Source: Cordylochernes scorpioides
Taxonomy: Eukaryota > Arthropoda > Arachnida > Pseudoscorpiones > Chernetidae
Direction of reading: 5' to 3'
DNA length: 64,000 nt
Assembly (NCBI GenBank): GCA_030710605.1
Contig: CP092874.1
Location: 43,396,965-43,460,964 of the forward strand
Shown: positions 10,170 through 21,650 of the stretch, piece by piece
Numbering within the stretch: the first letter of the stretch is position 1
Layout: each line of letters begins with the position of its first letter
Made by a program: the position numbers and the translations under genes
Notes under the pieces: model-generated
Seen by the model: the letters and a program-made list of their open reading frames with translations, nothing else
What the model was told of the DNA's origin: nothing
The model's database searches: none

Positions 10170-10540
10170 TTATCGTACCTGCCCAAACAAATAATTGGAT
10201 ATTGGCTCTGTCCTCCTCATCAAACAGAAATATTTGGTATGTTTGGATGTTCGGTTAAGTCTTTCTTTTTTACAGCATTTTTTATGGAAGTTATATAGAT
10301 TCAAAGCTACTGAACTATTGTCTATAAAGTTGGATAATAAAGAATATAATGTGAGGTGTGTATGGCCTATCTTAGAGAAAAGTATTTTTCTTTCCGTGTA
10401 AAGAGGCATGCATTCCAATATATAATGTTCTAATTCATTTTCGGTTCTATTTTTGCATAGTTGGCAATACAAGTCTTCTGTCCTTAGATATTTTATATGG
10501 ACTTCTCGATATAAAACAAATAGAATTCTCAATAGAAACA
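10170..10540 (-). pseudogene. LINE C-terminal fragment with CCHC motif
   Basis: The minus strand encodes a fragment with CQLCKNRTENELEHYILEC, the cysteine/histidine motif near the C-terminus of several non-LTR retrotransposon ORF2 proteins. No reverse transcriptase is attached. On its 5' side it abuts the truncated LTR of the large non-coding element near 10538, and the open frame runs on into that LTR by chance. The upstream stretch 9894-10169 shows nothing recognisable and may be its 3' untranslated region. Confidence 0.6.
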
Positions 10541-11228
10541 TCTGTAAATGATTATACGCATTATTGACATGTGTCATTACATCACCATATGTAATGTACT
10601 TTGTACAAAATGAGGATAAATAAATAAAACTCTGTAATAGATTAAGAGTTGAGCTGAAGCAAGAGATAGAAGTCAGAAACGTCTAAAATCGAGATAGATG
10701 GAGGTCACAAAACAAAATCTAAAGATAGATTGGAAACTGTCAGGACGGCGCCAGTTTAGAATTTCACCAGACGATCCACGCCCCTGTCGCATAAGGCCCC
10801 TGTCTTAACCTATAAATACAGTCACTTGACATTTCACCATCAGCGCAAGCCCTCGTCGGTTGTCACCAAGGTCCTCCTCATCCACCAAGTAGACCAGTAA
10901 GAACTCTTTCATCTCTATCTTTCGCTCCTAGCTCAACTTTTATCTGTTCACGGAACTTTCTTAGTGCAACTGTGTCTTCGTTTTTTGTGTGGACATTCCC
11001 AAGCTTTCCACTCTGCCTCGACCACGACTGCCTGTACTTTGTGAGAACTTTTAAAGGTCTTAAAAGGTGCAGAGAGGTACTGGAAAACTCCCCATCCTAA
11101 CTGTTCCTCTCGGTCAACACAGTATAGCGAGAGTTGACAGGGACTCACACCACAGTTTAAGTCGACTGGATACCTCATCACAGATTTAGTCGACAGAATT
11201 CTATAAGAGTCAACAGGACCTCATCACA
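10538..11228. repeat. LTR of copy 1, 5'-truncated
   Basis: It matches 19691-20440 from about base 71 onward. It contains TATAAATA near 10812, an AATAAATAAA motif near 10618, and ends CCTCATCACA. Several AGTCGAC motifs are repeated near and across the LTR edge. Confidence 0.8.
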
Positions 11229-13106
11229 TTTATAGTCGACAGGATAACCAAAACGAAGAATGACACAACGAAGAAGGTAGAAGACTGTCCAGATAGAAGC
11301 GAGAAAGAGCGAAGATGGAGGAACAAACCCGCCATTCCAACGAAACGACCAAGCAATCTCTCCCCAACAAGATATATTTACGGAAGAAACGACATCCCAA
11401 GGGACCTCCGCAGGCCCGCTAACACAGAGCGCCAACGCCAGGAGCAAGCTGACCACCCCAGCGGCACAGCCGAAATTCCCGCGAGTCATGGAAATCGAGG
11501 AGCAGAATGAAGAAAAACCGGTGACAAGTTCTCCACCTTGGACCTGACAACGATACAATGTTCAAAGCGACAAGCTGCAAATCAACGTTGAAGAAGCTAC
11601 AAGCTTCTACAAGCCCTACATGGAGCGCTTTCCACGTCATCAGGGAAAACAACCAGAGACCAAGTTTCCTGACTGAACAATCATCACACAATTGTAAGTT
11701 TTTTAAAAAACCTACCTTAACTTTATCCTCAAGTTCACAACTTGATTCCCCATTAATTTTGTATTTATATTTTCACTCTAAGCATTTTAAAATCAATTTT
11801 TACCTTTTTTATATCATATTTTATTCAATTTTTAAAACTTTCACACTCTCATTTATCAACTTTACTTTAATTTTTAATCAGATTATAAATTTCAAGGTAT
11901 TATTCTCAATTTTACTTTAAAAAAACTTCAATCACACATTTTTACCAATTTACTAATTTTACATGTCTTTTCAAAATTTACCTAAAATCGTACTATCCAA
12001 ATCTACTACAACTTAAAAAAAATCATTATTATTATTTAAAAAAAACTCTCATTCATCATATTTCTAAACTTATTTTTGTTTTTATTATTAGTTATCTTTA
12101 TACCAAAACACCCATTTCTTAATCAAATACTTAAAAATTTTCAAAAATAATAGTCATATTCACCATTTTAAGTAAACGCCACAATTCAAAAATTTCTTGT
12201 CACTATCATGGCATTGCCCTTTTACAAGAATCATTTTAGCAACCATAATCAACGATAAAAAATCTAAATTTTAAAATATAAATTAACATAGGTGAAAAAA
12301 TTTCGTAATTTCAGAAATCTTTTGTGATTTCTCTCTTGAGAGACAATATCTTCAAATTCACAAATAGGAAAAACAACTATCTTTCCCAAAACAAGTTAAA
12401 AATAAAAATCCCATCAACTACCACGCCAGTAGCTAAATTAGGTCACAACTTGCCAAACCTATTACAATCGTTAATATTTGAGGATAAATACATCCTCTCC
12501 TACCTTCCTTTTACATGCATAATTAATCAACAAATCTCTCTCAACAAACGTTACAACACTCACACATCACTTTATCCAATTGGCAACAAATATTAGTGCG
12601 CGATTTCACAAAAAAATCCAAATCTCGAGCCACACAAGCTCCACTTAGCTCTATATCGTCGCCACAATAAAATATTTTCACATTAAGCATGCCACATCCA
12701 CTAACAGTCAAAAATGTTCTCGATATGTGTTCGTCCCACCACCCATGACTCTAGTAAATTTGTTATTCATGGTGAAACAGCTTAGATTCTGTACCAAACA
12801 GCGAATTCATGTGACACCTTTTCATCCACAATTTTTCACTTCGTGTCACAGCGCCACACCACAAAACCTTTTCACTTTTCAGGCTAAAGACGCCTTCATG
12901 CCTGTGACACATCTCACCTCAAAGAGTGTCCACGTCGAAAGTCAAACATTTCACAGATATCTAATCTAAAATCACTGAATAGCATTTTTACTAAGTCTAA
13001 ACTAACTTCGAAACACAACAACTACGAACATCGAGAAAACTATATTTTCAAATAGGCAAGAAATATGCCAAACTCAACAAAAGAAGAAAGTCAGTTTCAA
13101 GTAAAG
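11229..13106. other. Internal region of non-coding LTR element, copy 1
   Basis: No open frame here is conserved as a protein between the two copies. The corresponding segment of copy 2 has a splice-donor-like AACTGTAAGTTT; here it reads AATTGTAAGTTT (near 11692). The remainder is AT-rich with long A and T runs. Confidence 0.6.
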
Positions 13107-13537
13107 GACAAAAATAACAAACACCCCGCACAAGTGACCATACCAGAAATAGAACCACCGACGATACCGAGAAAGATAGAAAGTGGACGCCCTTTAGGCG
13201 TCGCTCCCCAAAGTCGAATCTATTTCAGTTACATGTCCCCGCTCAAGACAGATGTCAGATGTAAATGACCGCTATATTCATGATTGCCATTTTTTTAAAC
13301 ACATGTTTCACACTAACCATTTAGGTTTTCTTACAAATCTCCCCAACGCCTTAATCAAAAATGGCGATCATGAAGATAGCGGTCATTTACATCTGCCTTG
13401 AGCGGGGACATGTAACTGAAATAGATTCGACTTGGGGGAGCGACGCCTAAAGGGCGTCCACTCTCTATCTTTCTCGGTATCGTCGGTGGTTCTATTTCTG
13501 GTATGGTCACTTGTGCGGGGTGTTTGTTATTTTTGTC
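13107..13537. repeat. Long inverted repeat (about 180-bp arms)
   Basis: The arms at about 13107-13295 and 13357-13537 are near-identical reverse complements around a ~60-bp loop. Both arms happen to be open and encode the same ~50-residue peptide, on opposite strands. Copy 2 has only one diverged version of this segment (about 50200-50370), so the second arm is an inverted duplication specific to copy 1. Confidence 0.88.
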
Positions 13538-13875
13538 ACAACATACATTAAACATTTTACATGTTAATTAATATCACCAATTAAAACAATTTGGTTAAGT
13601 CTTATATAGACTTTATGACGCAAAAGAGAAATCATTCTCTACATATCACCATTTTGGACAAATGAAAATGTCATTTCACGTATTCCCAGCTTCAGAGAGT
13701 CATAGAAACACCGATGTTTACCAAGGAATATGATCTAGTTACACACCACAGTTTGTAACTTTTCTTCAAAAAAAGAGACAATTTTTGTTCAATTTTCAAC
13801 TACCTATCATTTATCCAATCATTAATAACCCTTAATTATATTCTAATTTTTGTATAAAATCTTGAATAATTATTT

Positions 13876-16284
13876 TTATTTTAAAAGCTTTTATTTAATT
13901 TGCCTATCTGTCTGTCTGTCTGGATGTCTGTCGCCAAATCTTGTAATCAATTTCTAATATACTTATATGGCACCTAGAAATATGAAATTTGGTACACATG
14001 TTCAAACCTGTTGACAATGCTAGCTGACCAATTTTCAGACCTTCTGGGTTGTCAGGTTGGCCAAGAACGGACAAATTTCCTTTTAAATTTTGTATATTTA
14101 ATTTTAATATGCTTCCAGACCATATAGAATAATGAAACTCACAATACTCGCTCAGTCCAATTAATAATTGACATCATTTTTATATATAGAGATTAGCAGT
14201 AATTAAACGTAACAGTAAGAAAATGTTGATTTTAATATATGTAAATAGAGTCTCTTAAGAAAGACCACCTAAAAACATGACTCAACTTGTTTCTCCTCTA
14301 GGTGGTCTCTCATTGGAGATTCTAATTTATATTAAAGAATCTTTAATAGACCTTTAATAAGAGACTGCCTCTTGGAGAGACGGGTTAAGCTACGATTTTA
14401 GGCATCCTCTCAATGGAAGCTCTACTGTATCTACTTTTTCAAACTGTTTGGTTTAATAAATGCCATTTTAACCATTTTGAATATGTATCAATCCAGTCTA
14501 TTTTTTGATATTTTATAGGCAAAATCACTTCATTTCAATTCATAGGGAATTCTTAACTTTTTTTGTCTTCATTCAGCTTACTTTCTATTATATTTTAAGC
14601 CATTGTTCCATTATACATATATAATACCGCATACACTGTTTTACTTTCAAAATGTCATTAATAATTTGAATACAGACACATTGAAAACCTTAATAATGAT
14701 GATATTTTTTGATAAAAAATGTAATGGAATTTGCGAAATAAAACAACACGAAAAAAGGAAATCTGACAAAAAATAGCTTTATAACTTTCCCCAAAGTTCT
14801 AAATGGTCAAATAGCAAGTGGCTATATAAATAAAGTTACACAAAGATAAAATATAGATTTTAAAATATTTTTTTAAAACTTAATTTTAATGCATTGTAAA
14901 TTCTTCATCTTCAGGGTCATTGGTAGTTATGTGGAAAATTTGGTGACATTTGGTTAAGTAGTTTCTGGGTTTATCGACAAACAGACAGACAAATTTTGAT
15001 TTTTATATATATAAAGATATAATACAGAGATAATAAATCAGATTGCTGAAAATATAACAGATTAATTAATATTTATCCTTATTTAGAAAAAAAAAGGTTT
15101 TTCAAACTAATAATTAGATAGAAACCTTTCTGGTAGTATATCAAACAATTTCTCAAAGTTAAATTGCGATGAAATGAGTAGTTTGGTCCGGCATAAAGAA
15201 GAGGCATATAATCATTTTTTTCTATATGCATGATAATATTTAGAGCAGATTGTTGAATTATAACAGATAAATCAGAATATTTATCTTGATTATTTTTAGG
15301 CGAAAAGTTATTTCAAAAATTTTATTTGCTAGAAACCTTCCCAGTACTATACTAAATAACTTCCAAAAGTTTCATGGCGATCCAATGAGTGGTTTGGTCA
15401 GGCATAAAGGACAGACACACCACACACACACATACATTCATTTATATATATATAGATGATCTGGCTTTGTGTCTTCTACTAGAATGAATGTTTTCTGTTA
15501 GAATTTTGTTTCTGCATACTAAAGTGAACTCGCTTCACCCGTTGTCTCTGCTCTTTTGGAATTTTTTCCCTATATAATTTTGTATCTGATTATCAAACAT
15601 GATACAGCAATATTTTCATTATCATTTTCTGACTAAAAAACAACTATTTTTTCCAGAACCTGTCAATTTAAATTTTTCTTGGCTAAAAATGCGACAATGC
15701 TGGAGGTTGCGAAAGGATTTTTTCAATAAATGTTCAAGCCATGGAAGGAATTAGAAATCCAAATATTCAGATTCCTATATAAAACGTCCTTGGAATTACA
15801 AGCAAATAAATGAGAAAAGCCAACAAATATATCAATTTTATCTGTTATAATTTAGTCTTCTTATTCCAATATCATCACGCATATATTTATATTCATTATA
15901 TATATATAGGTGTGTGTGTAACAATATACCACCATACATTTCACGACACCTTTTTAAATAGTTCCCCTTTTTCAATTAGTATGTTGTTACTTTTAACTAT
16001 TTAATCAATTGTTTAATTATAATTCAAATTTTATATGTACCAATTATCCCCTAACAATAATCCACTGGGTGTCTCTAACTTTGTAATATAATTCAATAAA
16101 TTTAGGGTTCCCAAAAGCAAAGAGACGCAGTTCTGTTAGTAACGGATTTTGCTTACGTCACTTCCAACCTCCCACGAGGAATTGACCAATCTGCTGCGAG
16201 CAGGCTTGCAGCTATTTAAGGCCAACGTCGTCTCAGTGATAAGGCTTTTTTTTTGGACTGGCATATATACGACTAAAAATAGCG
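13876..16284. mobile_element. Composite insertion of Helitron-like and other fragments
   Basis: It is absent from copy 2, where GAATAATTATT continues directly into CTTATTCTTATACC (near 50770). Inside are a GTCTG-repeat Helitron-like 5' end (about 13896-14190), a possible small TIR element (about 14246-14432, ends resembling TAGAGYYTC), and a minus-strand Helitron 5' portion (about 15220-15465) matching 2845-3068. The rest is AT-rich with no recognisable gene. Confidence 0.55.
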
Positions 16285-16692
16285 TGAATAATTAATTATA
16301 AAAAACACTTTAAAAAAATCTTTTATTTAAAATGCACTAAAAATAACAAAATAAATATCTCTGAAGTATTGCTTTTTTTTCTGAAGGTACCATTTAACAA
16401 ATAAAATGATAGACTTAGAAATAAAAGCGGTGGGGGTACAATAATGATAAATTTCAGATCAATGTGATTTTATATGAAGCAAATGATTCGCAATATTATG
16501 CCTTTTATTAAATTTATACCTATTTGCTGCATAAATGATTATCATCATCCATCGCTTTTATTTCTAAGTCTATTATTTTATTTGTTAATGGTACCTTCAG
16601 AAAAAAAGCAATACTTCAGAAATATTTATTTTGTTATTTTTAGTGCATTTTAAATAAAAGCTTTTTAAAGTGTTTTTTATAATTAATTATTA
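16285..16692. repeat. Foldback element, about 150-bp arms
   Basis: The arms at about 16285-16435 and 16545-16692 are near-identical reverse complements (outer sequence GAATAATTAATTATAAAAAA, or TAATAATT in the other arm). The ~110-bp centre is unrelated. There is no coding capacity. It is consistent with a MITE or foldback transposon at the right end of the composite insertion. Confidence 0.85.
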
Positions 16693-17179
16693 CTTTTCAA
16701 TTATATAATCAAATTTTTAATCCAACATGATTTAAAAAAAAAACTTTAATCAAATTTACTTTATTTTTCATAATATTATTTAGTATTGAAAAACATTGTT
16801 TTCCAAAAATCAATTTCAATTCAATATTATATTTTTTATATATTATGTTGTGTCTCTACAACTACTCCAGGTCACCGAGATCCACTAAGTTAGAGATAAA
16901 ACCTTTATTGGCTCATAACACTAATATGACTGAACATTTACAATTTAATGATACATATATATACATAAAAATAATTAACATACAAACAAACACTATGCAA
17001 AACCTTATTTGCATATCTCGACAATTTATCTAAACATAACTATTGTTATGCAAAACACCACATCTTCTCACCCCCAATTTGTTACACAATCTTTTAAGTA
17101 TTCGGGGAGTCTCCGGTTTCTTATTGGTCTACTTGGCCCAGGTGTTTCCTCCAGCCTTCCGGTGATTCGTTTGGGTCAT

Positions 17180-17893
17180 TCATTTGTTCCCCCTTCTTTC
17201 GGTGTTACACTCCTCCTCCTTCTCCACATCCTCCGATACTTCTTCCTTGACTCTTCTCATCAATTGGTCCTGGTGTCTTTTTGCTGTCACTCCGTTTTCC
17301 ATAATTACCTCATTGATTTGACATACACTGTCGCCATAATTTATCCATTCAAGACCAATTCCAATCTGGTCAAACGCCTCCCTTCCAATCAGATTTGGGC
17401 CCGGACCTTCGATCACAAGCAATTCCATTGTGATACTTCTTTTGTTCACTTTTACGTCGGCCTTTATTTTACCCAGAATGGATAACCTCTGTCTGTTCCA
17501 TTGCACCAACTTGGTAGAATCCTTCTCTATTCTAGGCCTTTCTGACTTCACCCAAGTTTCTATATACGTCTTCTCAGAAATAATATTTTTCCCTGTTCCT
17601 GAGTCAATGAGCATATTCATATCTCGACCGCTAGTCCGTACTTTTACCATATAATTCCGCATGTTACTTGTGTCCTTCACTTGATTTATATTAAAAAGGC
17701 CATTAGTTGCCTCTGCCTCCTCATCTATCGAGCAATTATTACGATCGCTCCTCCAGTTCCCGTTCTTACAGACCCTAGATATATGCCCTAACTTCTGGCA
17801 TTTAAAACATCTTTTATCTTTAAAGAAACATTGCTCTTCTCTGTGATTTGTGTATCCACAGCGGAAACATTTAAAATCTTCTCATTCCTCAGT
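17180..17893 (-). CDS. zinc knuckles, aspartic protease and fused pol C-terminus of mini-gypsy
   Basis: The open frame begins before its first Met (17680) with two CCHC knuckles, CFRCGYTNHREEQC and CFKCQKLGHISRVC, which bind element RNA. A retropepsin follows, with the catalytic motif LIDSGTG and the downstream LIGREAF flap/strand region. After ~110 residues of protease the frame runs straight into YGDSVCQI and KRHQDQLMRRV, which resemble the extreme C-terminus of gypsy integrase. About 2.5-3 kb of pol has therefore been removed in frame. The product would be a protease with an integrase tail; its function is unknown. Confidence 0.75.
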
Positions 17894-17964
17894 CTCACCT
17901 TAACAGCTCTTCCCATTACATTCATTTCTTCCTGAGGTTTTCCATCTTTAATTTCTGCAACGTT

Positions 17965-18461
17965 CTATACCGCAGCCTCATGTACCAATGCCATCTCTTG
18001 AGCCACTTTAAATGTTAGCATACTGTTTATTAACAGCATTGATTGTATCTCCCCGTTTAGAATACCGCATACCAGGGCATCACGCAACCTATCCTCCAAA
18101 TCAGGGAAGTCACACTTCTCGGCAAATTTCTTTAGAGCTGTTATAAATTCAGATATTGTTTCATTTGGCATTTGAAGCCTTTTCGTAAATTTAAAAACGC
18201 TGCACTATTATATTTGGCGTTGGAATCAAAATATTTTTTAATCCCTGTTACCACCTCCTCCCATTCTGTTTCCAATGGATTCTTGGGAGAGGTCAACGTC
18301 CGTATTATATTATACGTTTCTCTTCCACATAGCGAGAAAAATGTTGCCTTTTTTTTAACGACCTTTACTATATCATTCGCTATGCAATAGGATTCAAAGC
18401 GCTCTAAATAACTTGAGATTTCATTTCCATTGTTTGGGTTGAATTGTTCAATGTTCATCAT
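17965..18461 (-). pseudogene. gag: gypsy Gag, frameshifted
   Basis: Gag would form the particle that packages element RNA. The frame starts MMNIEQFNPN at 18461, 28 bp inside the 5' LTR edge, and reads through a typical gypsy Gag domain (YLERFESYC and later). A one-base shift at about 18150-18170 breaks it; the next frame continues with the SEFITALKKFAEKCDFP segment to 17965. Two zinc knuckles lie further on in a third segment. Confidence 0.75.
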
Positions 18462-19690
18462 TGTTCACTCACTTTTCCTTCGTCGCCAATGTTGTGTCTC
18501 TACAACTACTCCAGGTCACCGAGATCCACTAAGTTAGAGATAAAACCTTTATTGGCTCATAACACTAATATGACTGAACATTTACAATTTAATGATACAT
18601 ATATATACATAAAAATAATTAACATACAAACAAACAAACACTATGCAAAACCTTATTTGCATATCTCGACAATTTATCTAAACATAACTATTGTTATGCA
18701 AAACACCACATATTACATACTTGATTTTTTTCCACTTAAACTTTTTTTTACCCGTAATCATATTTCTATCTTTTTATTCACTATATTTTATATTTGTTTA
18801 AATAGCTTTTTATATGACAAGGTTTATCATCAACTATCGGCATGCAACAATCGCTTACAACAATCATGTTCTTTAACCAATTCCCTACACTTTTTCATCA
18901 ATATCTATTTCAGCCATTGCTTCAAACCATCGTAAAAAAGCGGCAGTACTGCTTGACAATTTTTTTTTTATTTCGTGTTTCAACAAACTCTTTGAACACA
19001 GTTCCCCAGATTTAAAAATCCCAACTTCTGGCCTGAACACGCTTCAAGAGTTAATTTCAATCATCCGCAGAGCACAATCACCAGAGCATGCACAAAGCGT
19101 TCACTTTTTTTCAACTCTCAACTTTTTTTTCAGCTCTAGAGGACCACAATCAGCCTTTGATTTCAAGTCAAGTCAGATCACCTACTGTCGCTACAAATCT
19201 ACTTTTCGCATGGCCCTACCACCCTTTTCAATCATATTAATAAGCAAATTTTCTTCAACAACTTTCAACCCAATAATCCTAAAATTGTGACAAAGCACGG
19301 TAACCCTTATATAGGATCGCAAGTGAAACATTATCTAGGAAGACGTCAAGTCTATTTCCTCGCTTTGCACCTGGATCTAAGTATTTGGTTTACATGTGCA
19401 CTCCTAACAATTGCATATTCTTCAACTACTAACCCTTTCCAACGCCCGCCGATATTCTTTTTGAATGTGAATTTTTATGTCAACATTTTATTTTAATCAT
19501 CATTTTTTTAAAGTCAAACAAAGATGTCATTATTATTTCACTTTTATATATCCAAACAAATCATCTTGTTATAGTCCTTTTTAATCCTCACAGTTTAAAT
19601 TAATTAAAAGAAATTTTAATTACTTACCTGTGTTAGAGAGGCTTTACCCGCTTAAACCCGGATAAACCCTTTCACTCCGGGGCCCATCTA

Positions 19691-20440
19691 TGGTAATTTA
19701 AGCCAACAACCCCATATTATATATAACTTATAACAAGATTTTCATGTTGTATATTAAAAACACATCTGTAAATGATTATACGCATTATTGACATGTGTCA
19801 TTACATCACCATATGTAATGTACTTTGTACAAGCTGAGGGTAAATAAATAAAACTCTGTAATGGATTAAGAGTTGAGCTGAAGCAAGAGATAGAAGTCAG
19901 AAACGTCTAAAATCGAGATAGATGAGGTCACAAACAAAATCTAAAGATAGATTGGAAACTGTCAGGACGGCGCCAGTTTAGAATTTCACCAGACGATCCA
20001 CGCCCCTGTCGCATAAGGCCCCCGTCTTAACCTATAAATACAGTCACTTGACAGCGCAAGCCCTCGTCGGTTGTCACCAAGGTCCTCCTGATCCACCATG
20101 TAGACCAGTAAGAACTCTTCCATCTCCATCTTTCGCTCCTAGCTCAACTTTTATCTGTTCACGGAACTTTCTCAGTGCAACTGTGTCTTCGTTTTTTTGT
20201 GTGGACATTCCCAAGCTTTCCACTCTGCCTCGACCACGACTGCCTGTACTCTGTGAGAACTTTTAAAGGTCTTACAAGGTGCAGAGAGGTACTGGAAAAC
20301 TCCCCATCCTGACTGTTCCTCTCGGTCAACACAGTATAGCGAGAATTGACAGGGACTCACATCATAGTTTAAGTCGACTGGATACCTCATCTCAGATTTA
20401 GTCCACAGAATTCTATAAGAGTCAACAGGACCTCATCACA
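19691..20440. repeat. LTR of copy 1, right side
   Basis: It begins TGGTAATTTAAGCC and ends CCTCATCACA, and is preceded by CCCGGGGCCCATCTA-like sequence as at 52100. It has a TATAAATA at about 20033. It is followed by (AT)n and then a hammerhead-repeat unit, exactly as copy 2 is at 52982. Confidence 0.82.
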
Positions 20441-20870
20441 TATATATATATAATAAAAAAGGCATTTCCTGATCACGAGCACATGTGATTTTTAGATGGC
20501 AGAGCGCCATCTAGTAGAGCAAAATTAAACTAAACGTTTATTTAGCTTGCTCCGTGATATTTGGCCAACCCAATTTCTTGACAAATCAAGAAAGCCATCC
20601 ACAAACGCGTTACGCGCTGTTGGCGCTCGTCAGCGTGGAGTAGGCTGTAACCACTGCGACCAAAAATATTTTTGGTCCCAGAGGCTTCTTGAGAAATCAA
20701 GAAATGGGTATTTAAGGCCAAATTCGCGCAAATACGCTTAACATATGAGAAAACAATATAAAAAATAAAAGATAAATGGGTCAGGTGTTGATATTAAAAG
20801 GTGCTTTTTAGATGGCAGAGGAATTTTTTTTCTATTGTTTTCCCATGTGTTAAGCGTATTTACGAAAATT
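20441..20870 (-). repeat. Hammerhead-ribozyme repeat, unit 1
   Basis: A minus-strand unit containing GCTTTTTAGATGGCAGAG-like sequence, GCGCCATCTAGT and a damaged hammerhead motif. A short inverted piece follows (about 20800-20870). Confidence 0.75.
20598..20639 (-). ncRNA. hammerhead ribozyme motif, damaged
   Basis: Core CUGACGA and stem II GCGC/GCGC are intact, but the obligatory GAA is GUA and stem I has one weakened pair. Probably inactive. Confidence 0.7.
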
Positions 20871-21650
20871 TGTATATACGATAGTATAGCTAGTATAGCT
20901 ATCTTTCTTCTTTATATATAAAAGTCAATGTCTGTTCTCTGTTTCGCGATAAACTCAAAAACTACTGAACCAATTGGTACCATATTTTTTTAATGTCGCT
21001 TTTTATAAAACTAAGGAAAATTTTCGGCTACATTTTGATTAGTATTTTTGCTATTTATTTTTTTCATTTGAAGAAATCTTTTTTAACGCGGAGTAATTAC
21101 GAGGCGAAGTAACAACACCAGGCCAATTAAGCGACCAATGAGCGTTCTACATTTCTTTCAAGTGCTTGCGTACTTTTTTTTTAAATATCTTTTTTTTTCG
21201 AGTTGTTATTTTTTTTACAAAAGTATTTAGTATTGAGAGAGAAATATTTATTACTAAGTTACGGTAAGTGCACACAATGCAATTAAAAAAAATTAACAAA
21301 ATTAGCGTTACTATAGGTAAATAATGGCTTTCTTTTTTTATTAATTTTTGTTCTGGCCTTTGTTTTTATCTATATTTTTTTAATTGTTTTAAATTCAGTC
21401 GCAGGCATTAGAAAACACACATGTTTGCCTAATTTCTATGTACTCTTTTTTTTTTTAAGAAAAATATTTACATGCCAGTATTTTGGATTAATTTTTTATA
21501 AACCTATTTTTTTTTATTATTACTGAGAAGATGGGCATTGCAGTCTAGATCTATTGCAGTCACTCACTCAACTAAGGCAATTTCAAGGGTTAATGCGCTG
21601 GGGCGGGTACCTCGATGGTTGGGAGGAAAAGCTGCCATCTATTTAAACTA

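Larger units (their letters stand above)
16846..18710 (-). mobile_element. Internally deleted Ty3/gypsy element (1.9 kb)
   Basis: LTRs at 16846-17062 and 18490-18710 (TGTTGTGTCTC to AACACCACA) are nearly identical apart from one CAAA unit. The target duplication TATTA is perfect (16841-16845 and 18711-18715). The uninterrupted target is visible in copy 2 near 50938-50955. A primer-binding-site-like TTGGCGACGAAGG follows the 5' LTR on the minus strand. Gag and protease remain; reverse transcriptase, RNase H and most of integrase are gone. Confidence 0.93.
10538..20440. mobile_element. Large non-coding LTR element, copy 1 (with nested insertions)
   Basis: LTRs lie at 10538-11228 (first ~70 bp lost) and 19691-20440. 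The internal sequence matches copy 2 (47511-52981) over most of its length but is interrupted by a composite insertion (about 13876-16692) and a mini-gypsy (16846-18710). Without these it is about 5.2 kb, close to copy 2. No gag or pol homology is visible, so it would depend on another element's proteins. It is older than copy 2, judged by more differences between its LTRs. Confidence 0.8.

Noticed and set aside
9918-10298. 126-codon plus-strand frame
   Set aside because: No recognisable domain; it overlaps the LINE fragment on the other strand.
13065-13555. Two frames encoding the same proline-rich peptide
   Set aside because: They are the two arms of an inverted repeat, on opposite strands; not a conserved gene pair.
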